In this document: positions 11,403 through 20,389 of the stretch, in pieces
Layout of the letters: every line of letters begins with the position of its first letter
Position numbering within the stretch: the first letter of the stretch is position 1
Assembly (NCBI GenBank): GCA_016938735.1
Contig: JAFGUB010000008.1
Coordinates: forward strand, 1-64,000
Direction: 5' to 3'
Source of the DNA: Campylobacterales bacterium
GTDB lineage: Bacteria; Campylobacterota; Campylobacteria; Campylobacterales; Sulfurimonadaceae
Length of the DNA stretch: 64,000 bases
Translations under genes and position numbers: made by a program
Notes under the pieces: generated by a model
Database searches by the model: none
The model's input: only the letters and a program-made list of their open reading frames with translations
What the model was told of the DNA's origin: nothing

Positions 11403-11408
11403 ATTATA
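11403..11408 (-). promoter_or_regulatory. -10 box of the ileS promoter
   Basis: The minus strand reads GGCTATAATGC, a perfect TATAAT 37 bases before the ileS ATG. No good -35 hexamer is visible, as is common in this phylum. The predicted leader of roughly 30 bases contains the palindrome. Confidence 0.6.
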
Positions 11409-11441
11409 GCCGTAGGGGCATTAAATAAAGCTTCGCGGCTG

Positions 11442-11450
11442 TGCTATACT
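11442..11450 (+). promoter_or_regulatory. Extended -10 promoter of the CinA-like gene
   Basis: TGCTATACT is an extended -10 element (TGnTATACT) 22 bases before the ATG at 11473. It is divergent from the ileS promoter. Confidence 0.5.
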
Positions 11451-11472
11451 ACCCCAAAAAAGGCGCACTCCC

Positions 11473-12561
11473 ATGAAAACGCATCTGCTCTTCGTCGGCA
11501 ACAAATTCATGCACAACGAACCGCTCAAACAGTACGTTTTACGCCACGTCGGCAAGGCGGTCGAGCGGATCGAGCAGATCCACTTCGTGCAAGATTCCGA
11601 CAACACCCTTTTCTTGACGCTGGAGATGCTTTTTAAAGAGGAGATTCGCCTCATCATCGTCGCCACCCGCCAAAGCTCCGCCATCATCGGCAAACTACTC
11701 TGCACCATTACGATGGACAATCAGGTACTCAAGGAGCAGATGCTCATCCCCTCACGCGCCACCTTGTTTGAGCAGGGCAGCTACCTGCTAGAGCACGACA
11801 AAGCGCAGGCAAACGTCCTTATCGCCCACGAAAACGAGAGCCTTCCCCCTCTGCTCTTTGAGACCGCAGAGCGCAGCGGCATCTTACATGTATTCGGTGA
11901 AAGCAGTGCGTCGCTACGTTCGCTGCTTGATCCGATTGCCCAGAGTTCGGATATCCGTTTTGACCTCACCACCGTCGTGGATGGGTGGATCACGGTGTAC
12001 ATTCAAAGCCGCCGCTACGGCAATATCGCGCAGTTTTTAAGCAGCGCCAAGCAGCTGATGCCCCACAAGGTGATCGCCACCTCCAACCTTATCGGCTACA
12101 TCATCGAGCGGCTCAGCAAACAGGGCAAAAAACTCACCTTCGCCGAGAGCTGCACGGGTGGGCTGCTGGCCTATCACTTCACGGCGCACGGCGGCGCTTC
12201 TGCGGTCTTTGAAGGCGCTCTGGTCACCTACTCCAACGCGCTCAAATCCAACTGGCTGGCGGTCGATGAAACCGCTCTTGAGATGCACGGTGCCGTCAGC
12301 GCCGAAGTGGTGCGCGAAATGAGCGAAGGGGCGCTCAGCGTTACCTACGCCGACTTCGCCCTCGCCGTTAGCGGCGTGGCCGGCCCTGATGGAGGAAGCG
12401 CGCTCAAACCCGTAGGCACCGTCTTCATCTGCGCACGCTCCAAAACCCACCATCACGTCGAACAGCTCCATTTGAGCGGTGACCGCAACTACATCCAAGA
12501 ACAAAGCGCGCTTTACGCCATCAAAATGCTGCTGCAACTGGATAAGGAGCTCTTTTTTTAA
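11473..12561 (+). CDS. CinA-like protein with C-terminal NMN amidohydrolase (PncC) domain
   Basis: The 362-residue protein ends in a clear CinA C-terminal domain (about 205-355): KLTFAESCTGGLLAY, GALVTYSNALK, GAVSAEVVREM and SGVAGPDGGSALKPVGTV. That domain deamidates nicotinamide mononucleotide and recycles the by-product of NAD-dependent DNA ligase. The N-terminal half resembles a degenerate CinA/MoaB-type fold (GNKFMHNEPL at 9-18, similar to the 'GdEl..G' start of CinA) but is poorly conserved; its ADP-ribose pyrophosphatase activity is uncertain. It is transcribed alone from an extended -10 promoter, divergent from ileS. It contains one TTACATGTAT variant. Confidence 0.82.
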   Translation: MKTHLLFVGNKFMHNEPLKQYVLRHVGKAVERIEQIHFVQDSDNTLFLTLEMLFKEEIRLIIVATRQSSAIIGKLLCTITMDNQVLKEQMLIPSRATLFEQGSYLLEHDKAQANVLIAHENESLPPLLFETAERSGILHVFGESSASLRSLLDPIAQSSDIRFDLTTVVDGWITVYIQSRRYGNIAQFLSSAKQLMPHKVIATSNLIGYIIERLSKQGKKLTFAESCTGGLLAYHFTAHGGASAVFEGALVTYSNALKSNWLAVDETALEMHGAVSAEVVREMSEGALSVTYADFALAVSGVAGPDGGSALKPVGTVFICARSKTHHHVEQLHLSGDRNYIQEQSALYAIKMLLQLDKELFF

Positions 12562-12570
12562 AAAGCTCCT
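12545..12570. terminator. Inverted repeat at the end of the CinA-like gene
   Basis: AGGAGCT at 12545-12551 pairs with AGCTCCT at 12564-12570, with T and A runs able to extend the stem inside. It overlaps the stop codon. No U-tract follows on the + strand, so termination is uncertain. Confidence 0.4.
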
Positions 12571-12729
12571 CGAAAACAACCCCATATCACTTAAACATTG
12601 AACAACACAAATAAGATTAATAGTTACTCGTCGATACATCAATTCAAACTTTTCGTCATAAAGAGTCAAATGACACCGGAAAAAAACGAAAAAATGCTAA
12701 GGTTTTCTATCTCAAAATAAAGGCTCTTC

Positions 12730-14928
12730 GTGTTACGCATTGTTAGATTAACATGCTTCATACCGCTGATGGTTGCGGCAGCTTCATGGGACACCTTGCC
12801 ACTACAAAACATCAATATCACAGGATTCACCACTGGCCCAATCGTTGTAGATGACCTCTTTGCCGAGCGTAAAGAGCTTTTAAATACCTTTAAAACAGAG
12901 TTCTGACTGAGCGAAAAGGCGGCCAAGAAAGTAGTGCAGCGTTTGCAAAAGGCGCTACTAGATGACAAAGCCGCGTGGCATACGGTTGATCTGTTCATAG
13001 CAGATACGGCATCAGGGATCGATACAAACACCATCAAAACACCCAACTACGCTTACAGTATCGACTGGACGCAAGGCAAAGCGCAAGCGAGCTATCGACA
13101 CAACGGCAAAACAATATCAGCCGATACCATGCAAACCCTCTTTTTGCAAGACGACGCTTCCAAAGAGGAGCTACGCACGGCCTACCGACAAGCACGCAAA
13201 CAAAATTATGAACAAATCGCCGAACTTTTCAAGCGTTCAGGCGCCTCGGATGCGGCTTATAAACTCGCCACTGCGGCGGCAGAGAATAGACCCTATATCA
13301 CCGTAAAACTCGATGCCAAAACGGTAAGTAGCCTGATGAAAAAAGCCCCTGAAGCACTCACTGCGCTTGACATTCACGACGACTTTGCCCCTGCCGGAGC
13401 CAATCAAGAACCCCACGCAGGAGATAGCACCGACATGGCAGCATGGCGGGCACGATTGGGTAGCTACCTTGACACTACTTATGTCACCCAACATCAAAAC
13501 TTCAACTATACACGATGGGCCGGTACGGATATCGGTATTTACTACTCAGATGTAGAGTGCCCCGCCACCTCCGAAGTTACTGCGCCCGAAGGAATCTACA
13601 CCGGCTATACCCCGATTACGACAGAGCAGTATCAGATTCTCTATCATCTCAACGATCCACTCAATAACGGTAATATTATTGACATCTCTTGTACCAATCA
13701 AAGCACCCTAACAGCTTGCACTTACAATTTGCAAACACATACCAAAATCATTACGGGCATACTCTCCACCGTAGCGCCCGCGGCCAATCTATTGTGCAAA
13801 GGGGCAGAGCTTGACAGCAATGTGTCGTCATATTATGAAAACGTGCTGCCTACCCAAAACGAAATGAGCACCGTATCGATCGAGAGCTACAGTCTCAACC
13901 GTTATACTTCCGCCGGAAGCGACGACTCCAGCCGCAGTTACACCCCTATGGATATGGTCTTTGACAACCATGCGTTTGATTACAATGTGCCTGTTTTTAT
14001 TGCTGCGGCAAATTTTCATAAGGACAACAATCCGGATAACGACGTTGTCTCTCCCGCCAAAGCCTTCAATGTGATAACAGTAGGAAACTATTTACTGGAT
14101 GAAAACGGTTTACCGCTACTGAACACTTCTTCATCCTATCACAACCCGTTGCTAGACGGCAATGCCGATTTAAGCTATCAAAAACCTGAAATCTCGGCAC
14201 CGGGAACTGCCTACCATGCGCTGTATCAAAGATATTCTGACGGAACTATCTATGAATCATTTGAATCAAATGGCACCAGCTTCGCCACACCCTTTACGGC
14301 AGCCATGACGGCTGATCTGATGTCGGCGATTGATCATGAGACCAACACAAGCCACTTCAGGCAAGGCCCTATGTACAAAGCCGCTATGATTGCCCTCGCC
14401 AGAGACCCTGTACAGGTTGCCGACACCCAAGGTTTTGACGAGCGCTACTTTAGAGGTGAAGGCGGTGTAGACCTTTCTGCCCTGCCCTTGTACTTCAAAT
14501 ATGTCAACGCCAACAGCAGGTCTGAGCTTTTTACGGAGCTTGTAGATGGAGATCGATTCTGTTATTCAGGTTGGAACGATATCAATATCAGCGGTTCGCA
14601 ACATGTTCGCTTCGTGATCGCATGGTTCAATCGGCTCTCAACGCATCAGATCACCTCTATTCCCAATAGCTACGCACTAGAAGTGCTAGACCCAAACGGC
14701 GTGATGATTGCCCGTGCCGACACCCCAAATCAAGGCTATCAAGTGGTTGATTTTACCCTGCGAGAGGCTGCTTTAGGTAGCTATACCGCGCGCGTCTGTC
14801 AAACAGGTATTTATGACAACAACAAGGTCCTTTTGGGATTTGGCTCATCCTAGGTCGCCTATACACCACCCCAGCCTCCCGCCCCAGGAGTGATGGAAGC
14901 GATCAACACCTATCTGCTCTTCGATTAA
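12730..14928 (+). pseudogene. Secreted S8 (subtilisin) protease gene with two in-frame stops
   Basis: From GTG 12730-12732 (AAAGG nine bases upstream) the frame encodes a signal peptide (VRLTCFIPLMVAAASW) and 58 codons, then meets TGA at 12904-12906. The same frame stays open from there to TAG 14851-14853 and continues 24 sensible codons (VAYTPPQPPAPG...) to TAA 14926-14928. The long middle part, open from 12907, holds a subtilase domain; numbering from the first in-frame ATG (12934), Asp206 (YYSDVEC), His269 (THT), Asn360 (AAAN) and Ser449 (NGTSFATP) are in place. A C-terminal beta-sandwich region follows. All catalytic residues are intact, so decay is recent, or the stops are read through. 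Base composition is more AT-rich than the neighbours, which hints at transfer. Two small exported proteins follow. Confidence 0.72.
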
Positions 14929-14944
14929 ACAACAAAGGATGAAG

Positions 14945-15397
14945 ATGAAACGTTTGACACTTTTTTTATTACTGGCTTTTGGTTGGCTCCATGCTGCAGA
15001 GTTGCCCAATACGGGGTTGGCACAAAACGAATACGGCTATTACGGCGAAGGGGTGACGTTTGGAGGATATCCGATTGTGGGAGAGTGGTATCTACAAGGA
15101 CATTATAGTTTTCTTCCTGATGGAACCGCCTTGTCCGACGGACATCAAAATGCTGTGAATTATGGCGTGAGTGCAGATGGACTTAGGCTACGGTTAAAAG
15201 ATCCGAATGCACATGCTTCAGAAGCATACGAAATTCGACAAGAAGGTACTTCAGGGTGTTTCTTAAGCGATTATGACTTTTCCCCAGATGACATCATGGG
15301 CTGGACATATCCTTTTAATATCTGCAAAACCACCCACAACAACAAATCCTACGGCCCCAACAGCAACACCGTCACTATCACCGTCGGTGTAGACTAA
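14945..15397 (+). CDS. Small exported protein of unknown function
   Basis: This 150-residue protein starts with a signal peptide (MKRLTLFLLLAFGWLHA, cleavage after Ala likely). ATG 14945 is preferred to ATG 14939 because AAAGG abuts the earlier one. The mature part is rich in Gly, Tyr and Asn, with two Cys near the C-terminus (about 115 and 132) that could form a disulphide. No known domain was recognised. It sits 16 bases after the subtilase pseudogene and 14 bases before another exported protein, so the three may form one unit, perhaps protease and surface substrates. That link is inference. Confidence 0.7.
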   Translation: MKRLTLFLLLAFGWLHAAELPNTGLAQNEYGYYGEGVTFGGYPIVGEWYLQGHYSFLPDGTALSDGHQNAVNYGVSADGLRLRLKDPNAHASEAYEIRQEGTSGCFLSDYDFSPDDIMGWTYPFNICKTTHNNKSYGPNSNTVTITVGVD

Positions 15398-15411
15398 ACA
15401 AAGGAAGACTT

Positions 15412-15780
15412 ATGAAAACACTGATGAAACTGCTTCTGTTTCTGTTTCCTCTTTACATGTACGCCGCCAATGTGACGGTGAGCAATCTTCATCTCACCTC
15501 TGCTGATGATGGCAGACCCAACCCTTCGTTTGCGTGGGATGCGAATCCTGATGCCGATGGTTATGAAGTGAGTTCTGACGGTGGTTTGCACTGGGTGGAT
15601 GTTGGTAATGTCACTGCCTATACCTTTAGCAATCTCTCAAGCGGTAACTACGCTGTGGTTGTACGGGCTTATACATTTGCGGTATCGGTGCCGCTTTTTG
15701 GTGCTGCGGGTGCGCTGTTGTTGGCTCTGTTGTTTGGGGTGGGAGCGCATCGGAGGCTTGGGCGCTCAGAAGCGGTTTAG
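15412..15780 (+). CDS. Exported Fn3-like protein with C-terminal membrane/Arg sorting-type tail
   Basis: This 122-residue protein has an N-terminal signal peptide (LMKLLLFLFPLYMYAA) and a fibronectin type III-like strand pattern (SFAWDANPDADGYEVSSDGG ... YAVVVRAY). It ends with VPLFGAAGALLLALLFGVGAHRR: a short motif, one hydrophobic helix and a basic cluster. This tripartite tail resembles IPTL-CTERM/PEP-CTERM-like sorting signals but does not match one exactly. The gene follows the small exported protein by 14 bases with an AGGAAG ribosome site. A TTACATGTAC variant in the signal peptide is read Tyr-Met-Tyr. The function is unknown. Confidence 0.7.
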   Translation: MKTLMKLLLFLFPLYMYAANVTVSNLHLTSADDGRPNPSFAWDANPDADGYEVSSDGGLHWVDVGNVTAYTFSNLSSGNYAVVVRAYTFAVSVPLFGAAGALLLALLFGVGAHRRLGRSEAV

Positions 15781-15876
15781 AGCACTGCCATCCTCCAAAA
15801 AACCGTTTCGTAATCTTTGCGTAGCGACCCTGTAACACCCCTTTGCGACAATCCGAAAATTTCTTTTCGGAGTTCT

Positions 15877-18159
15877 ATGATGACCCATGCCGCTTTTTCA
15901 CGCATCGCCCTCTCTCTTGTCGCCGCTTCGCTCGCGCTTTCGGCCAACACCCCGGCTCAAGAAGCCCAACTCGGTGCTTACGAGATCGTCGACACCAAAG
16001 AGAAGTTTCGTAACCGCTCCGAGACGATTGCTCCCAACCTGATCTACGACCGCGAATTTTTCGAGCGCTTTGAACCCGTTACCGTGGGCGATATGCTCAA
16101 GCGCGTCCCTGGCGTCACCTTTCAAGGCGACATCGGCGAGTACGATTTCGTACAGTTTCGCGGTCTCTCTCCGGCCTACACCCAAGTGCTCATCAACGGC
16201 AAGCGCGTTCCGGGTACCGGTTCGGATCGCGAGATCAACCTAGACCGTATCCCTGCCGAGATGGTCGATCGCATCGAGATCGTCCGCTCCCCTTCGGCTG
16301 AGCTGGACTCTCAAGGGATGGCCGGAACGATCAACATCATCCTCAAAGACGGCGAATCGCTCAAAGGCGGCTATTACCGCGTCGGCGCAAGCCGCCACAC
16401 CAACGGCGAGGACAACCCCTGGACGGAAGAGAAGTACAAGCCTAACTTCTTCCTCTCCTACAGTGACGATCTGGAGCACCTCAGCTACACCCTCTCAGCC
16501 TATTATCAAGAGCGTTACAACGCCAAGGACAAGATCACCAATGTTTACGAAGAGGGCCATTTCGACAAAGAGAGCTGGGTTGAAAACGAAGATGAATGGG
16601 ACAACCGCGACTCCAAAGACCTCTCGCTCTACGCCAAAGTCGATATTGATGTCACACACTCGGATCGTCTAAGCCTCTCTGCAAACCTTTTTAACACCGA
16701 GCGCAAAGAGGAGCAGTACGAATTCAAGCACAAACGTAAAGCAGTCGCCGATCCTTTCGTGATGAGCGGAATCGACCATCAGATCATGGATATCGATCAG
16801 CAAAGCTACACCATTGATACCGAGTACCGCCACACATTCGAGAGCAACGATGAAGCCGTTGCTGGTGCGACCTTCGATGGATACCATGGCGAACTCGATG
16901 ACTACGAAGCCAAAATCAAGACCAAAGTGCGCGACGACTGGAAGAGCATCAAAAACCTTCGCTCCATCAGCTACGGCGGCGAATTGACCGAAACGGACGA
17001 TGCGGAACTCAAGGGACATCTGGGTTATGTGATGAAGCGCTTCGAAGGTCATACCGTAAAATTCGGTCTGCAAGCCCAAAATAAAACCCGCGAAACGACC
17101 TACAAAACCTATGACGCCGAAGACGGCGTCAAGTCCCCTTATGAACTCGGTAGCATGGGCACACACGACATCGAGGAGCAACGCCTTGACTTCTACGCCG
17201 AAGACGGCTATCAAATCACCCCGGAGCTGAACGTAATGCTAGGGGCTCGTGTCGAAACTACGAATGTCGATCAAAAAGGGAGCGAAGGAGATGTCAGCAA
17301 CGACTACACCCTCTTTAATCCGCTCTTACATGTACGCTACGACCTCACCCAAAACGACCGTGTGCGTCTGAGCCTTGCCCAGACTGTTCGCCGTCCCAAC
17401 TTTGACGAAATGGTCCCTTTTGAAGCCGAAGATTCACCCCAAGACTACGATACCCTTAAGGGCAATCCCGAGCTTGAGCCCGAAACGGCCATCGGGGTAG
17501 ATCTTGGCTATGAGCACTCCTTTGGACGTCAATTCGGTATGGTTGGGGCCAACCTCTTTTACCGCAGCGTTAAAGACAAGATCGAGTACCTCTACCTAAG
17601 TGAAAACCTTGTAGATAATGACGGTGAAATTTTTAAAGGCGGTAACTACACCCTAGACAATGTAGCTGATGGAACGGTTCAAGGTCTTGAACTTGACGCG
17701 AGCTTTCCACTCAGCTTTATCGGCGTCCCTTCCGTGAGCTTCTTTGCCAATTACAGCTATTTTGACTCCAATATCGAAGATCCATTCACCGGCAAAGATC
17801 GTCGCTTCAATGACCAGCCCGACTACGCCTACAACTTTGGCCTGAGCCACACCCTCGCTTCACTGGGTCTAAGCTACGGCTTTAGCTACCAAAAGCGCGG
17901 CGACTCTACCTATGAAGACAGCGTTACGACTGAAAAAACAAGCTACGACGCCAACCTCGAAGCTTACATCGAGTACAAGCCTACCGACGCGCTTACCCTA
18001 CGCCTCACCGGCGACAATCTGCTTGATGCCGACGTGACCGAGAAGATGACCAACTACGAATCGCTTGAAGATAAGATCGCGGGCGAAGTTGACAACTATG
18101 AGACCCAGGTAGAGCGGGCCGGATCGGTCTTTATGCTGACGCTTTCAGGAAAGTTCTAA
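15877..18159 (+). CDS. TonB-dependent outer-membrane receptor (phytase-linked)
   Basis: This outer-membrane beta-barrel transporter has about 760 residues from ATG 15877, chosen because CGGAG precedes it and a signal peptide (ALSLVAASLALSA) follows at once. The plug domain (about 50-165) shows TVGDMLKRVPGV, VQFRGLSPAYTQVLINGKRVPG and the VDRIEIVRSPSAE segment. The barrel ends in a terminal Phe (LSGKF), the BAM signal. A phytase lipoprotein gene follows three bases downstream, so the likely cargo is a phosphorylated compound such as inositol phosphates released by that enzyme. Iron chelates cannot be excluded. Energy is probably supplied by the TonB cluster at 20-24 kb. Confidence 0.9.
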   Translation: MMTHAAFSRIALSLVAASLALSANTPAQEAQLGAYEIVDTKEKFRNRSETIAPNLIYDREFFERFEPVTVGDMLKRVPGVTFQGDIGEYDFVQFRGLSPAYTQVLINGKRVPGTGSDREINLDRIPAEMVDRIEIVRSPSAELDSQGMAGTINIILKDGESLKGGYYRVGASRHTNGEDNPWTEEKYKPNFFLSYSDDLEHLSYTLSAYYQERYNAKDKITNVYEEGHFDKESWVENEDEWDNRDSKDLSLYAKVDIDVTHSDRLSLSANLFNTERKEEQYEFKHKRKAVADPFVMSGIDHQIMDIDQQSYTIDTEYRHTFESNDEAVAGATFDGYHGELDDYEAKIKTKVRDDWKSIKNLRSISYGGELTETDDAELKGHLGYVMKRFEGHTVKFGLQAQNKTRETTYKTYDAEDGVKSPYELGSMGTHDIEEQRLDFYAEDGYQITPELNVMLGARVETTNVDQKGSEGDVSNDYTLFNPLLHVRYDLTQNDRVRLSLAQTVRRPNFDEMVPFEAEDSPQDYDTLKGNPELEPETAIGVDLGYEHSFGRQFGMVGANLFYRSVKDKIEYLYLSENLVDNDGEIFKGGNYTLDNVADGTVQGLELDASFPLSFIGVPSVSFFANYSYFDSNIEDPFTGKDRRFNDQPDYAYNFGLSHTLASLGLSYGFSYQKRGDSTYEDSVTTEKTSYDANLEAYIEYKPTDALTLRLTGDNLLDADVTEKMTNYESLEDKIAGEVDNYETQVERAGSVFMLTLSGKF

Positions 18160-18162
18160 ACC

Positions 18163-19191
18163 ATGAAGACCACCCTGCTTAGCCTCGCGCTTGCTCTGGC
18201 TCTAGGCGGCTGTGCCGAGCATCAGCGCACCTTACATGTAAGCGCCGACGCCCAAACCGAAGCGATGGCCACGCAAGGCGACGTCGCTGATGATCCGGCC
18301 ATCTGGATTCACCCAAATGACCCCTACCAAAGCCTCATCATCGGCACCCACAAAAAAGGCGGCGGGCTTGAAGTGTACGACCTCTCGGGCAAACACCTCC
18401 AAAGCCTACCTGACGGTCGCTTCAACAACGTCGATTTGCGCGACAACGTCCGTATCGGTGAGCAAAGCCTGAGCATCGTCGCCGCCACCAAACGCGACGA
18501 CGACACCTTAGCACTCTACGCGATCAACGCGCAAACGCGTCAGCTCTACCCTATCGCCGCGCGCGCTGTTGAGACGATCAAAGAGAATTACGGACTGTGC
18601 ATGTACCAAGAGGGCGAGCGCACCTATGTTTTTGTGAACAACAAAAACGGCACCGTCGAACAGCTTGAACTCTTTGAGGCTGAAGGCAAAGTCGATGCCA
18701 AACGCGTACGCCTCTTTGAGGTCGGCAGTCAGACTGAGGGCTGCGTCGCGGATGATGAAACGGGCGCACTTTATATCGGGGAAGAGAATGTCGGCATCTG
18801 GCGCTACGATGCAGAGGCCAACGCCCCCACACACCGCGTCCTCATCGACTCTACCGGGAAAAACGGCCACCTTGTCGCCGACGTAGAAGGCTTGGCGCTC
18901 TACGCCCTAGAAGGCGGTGCCGGTTACCTTTTTGCCTCATCGCAAGGTGAACATGCTTACAACGTCTATGACCGCCAAAGCGGCCTCTTCTTGGGTAAAT
19001 TTACTATCGACGACGATGTGATCGACGGCACAGAGGAAACAGACGGTCTCGATGTCACCTCTGCGAGCGTCGGTGTGCTCTACCCCTACGGCTTTTTGGT
19101 CGTCCAAGACGGCCACGCCACCCCCTCCAACACACAAAACTTCAAGCTCATCCGTATCGAAAAGATCCTCGCACCGCTCTCCTCTTTTTAG
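18163..19191 (+). CDS. Beta-propeller phytase, lipoprotein
   Basis: This predicted 3-phytase releases phosphate from inositol hexakisphosphate in a calcium-dependent reaction. It is 342 residues. The signal peptide ends in the lipobox LGGC with Cys17, so the mature enzyme is lipid-anchored, probably at the outer membrane. Family hallmarks are DDPAIWIHP (about 44-52), GGGLEVYDLSGK, RFNNVDLRD and AATKRDDDTLALY, typical of six-bladed beta-propeller phytases. It begins three bases after its TonB-dependent receptor; such receptor-phytase pairs are known from other Proteobacteria. A TTACATGTAA copy just after the lipobox is read Leu-His-Val-Ser. Confidence 0.9.
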   Translation: MKTTLLSLALALALGGCAEHQRTLHVSADAQTEAMATQGDVADDPAIWIHPNDPYQSLIIGTHKKGGGLEVYDLSGKHLQSLPDGRFNNVDLRDNVRIGEQSLSIVAATKRDDDTLALYAINAQTRQLYPIAARAVETIKENYGLCMYQEGERTYVFVNNKNGTVEQLELFEAEGKVDAKRVRLFEVGSQTEGCVADDETGALYIGEENVGIWRYDAEANAPTHRVLIDSTGKNGHLVADVEGLALYALEGGAGYLFASSQGEHAYNVYDRQSGLFLGKFTIDDDVIDGTEETDGLDVTSASVGVLYPYGFLVVQDGHATPSNTQNFKLIRIEKILAPLSSF

Positions 19192-19204
19192 GAGCGCGGA
19201 ACGT

Positions 19205-20380
19205 TCACGACCCCGTCAAAAACTCGATCCACTGCGACGCCGCTTTGGCGTGTTTGGGATCTTTTTTGGCCTCATCAAAGACCGCTTTGGCTTTGAGTGT
19301 CTCGTTTAGCTCAAAGTAGGCAAAGCCCTGCAGCATCAGCAGATCGCCTTTGCCGGCTCTGCCTTGCTTGAGTGCTTTATCAACGGTCTGCACCACTTTG
19401 TCGTATTGATGCTTTCGGGCGTAGAGGTTGGCGATCACGCCGTAGTGTTCCCCTTTTTCACCCTCCAAAGCAGCCAGCTCTTCATAATAGGCAATCGCGC
19501 TCAGATACTCCCGCGCACTCAAAAAGGCTTCGGCAGTGAGCTTCAGATGCTCCGTAGAGCGCGGTAGTTTTTGTGTGCGTAGCGCCTCATCAAGCACCTT
19601 TGATGCGCGATAGGGCTGATCTTGGGAGAGCAGCAGCCGCGCGTATTGCAGGGTTTCAGCTTCGCTAAACTCCATCTTTTGCGCGCGCATCAGCTCCATC
19701 ACGCCCAGCACCTCGCTGTAGCGCTCTTGCATTGCGTAGAGTCCGGCAAGCTGCGCGTAGTAGGTTTTATTCGGTTCAAAGAGCTCAATCATACCATGTA
19801 AGGTCTTTATCGCGTCATTTAAGCGCCCTAACTCATACTCCAGATAAAAACGGGTCTGGTAATGCAGCGCTACTGGCTTGGGGGATTGCGCTATCACCTG
19901 CTTCACCACGCCCAGCGCTTTTTCAAATGCTTTAGACTGCACCAGTGCGCTCACATAGAGCATCCGCTGCTCCGGGCTTACCACTTTGGCGTGTTCCATC
20001 CAGCGCTCAAAACGCGCGATAGCACGCGCATAATCGCCCTCTTGCAGATAGAGTTGCGCAAGATTGTAGAGCAGATTTTGCGTCATTGCCTCATCAAGCA
20101 TCTGCAGCGCAAGTGCCTTTTCAAAGACGACAAGGGCTTTGCTATAGCTCCCCTGCGCGATGTAGAGATAGCCGTAGATGTTGTACATGTAGGCCTGATC
20201 AAAGGGGAGCTTTTCTGATTTGACGAGATGCTCATCAAGCATCTTGGCGGCCTCAGTATACCGCTGCGCCTCCATCATCTCCTGCACCTTGGTGATCGTC
20301 TCGTAGGTCTTCATGCTCATGGTGGGCGCGGCAGCGTACAAAGAGGCGGCCAGCAAAAGCGTTACAATCGATTTGTTCAT
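19205..20380 (-). CDS. Tetratricopeptide-repeat periplasmic protein of the TonB cluster
   Basis: This 391-residue exported protein has a short signal peptide (MNKSIVTLLLAASLYAA) followed by about eight TPR-like helix pairs, for example AYMYNIYGYLYIAQGSYSKALVVFEKAL and NLAQLYLQEGDYARAIARFERWM. It is the last gene of the DUF3450-ExbB-ExbB-ExbD-TonB run. A TPR protein in this position is a known partner of TonB2-type systems, where it appears to assist TonB at the outer membrane. It converges with the phytase gene. A GTACATGTAG variant of the palindrome is read Tyr-Met-Tyr. Confidence 0.85.
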   Translation of the reverse strand: MNKSIVTLLLAASLYAAAPTMSMKTYETITKVQEMMEAQRYTEAAKMLDEHLVKSEKLPFDQAYMYNIYGYLYIAQGSYSKALVVFEKALALQMLDEAMTQNLLYNLAQLYLQEGDYARAIARFERWMEHAKVVSPEQRMLYVSALVQSKAFEKALGVVKQVIAQSPKPVALHYQTRFYLEYELGRLNDAIKTLHGMIELFEPNKTYYAQLAGLYAMQERYSEVLGVMELMRAQKMEFSEAETLQYARLLLSQDQPYRASKVLDEALRTQKLPRSTEHLKLTAEAFLSAREYLSAIAYYEELAALEGEKGEHYGVIANLYARKHQYDKVVQTVDKALKQGRAGKGDLLMLQGFAYFELNETLKAKAVFDEAKKDPKHAKAASQWIEFLTGS

Positions 20381-20389
20381 ACCTCTTCC

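Noticed and set aside
12037-12669. Long minus-strand frame opposite the CinA-like gene
   Set aside because: It is antisense to a well-conserved gene, has no ribosome site and no recognisable protein motifs.
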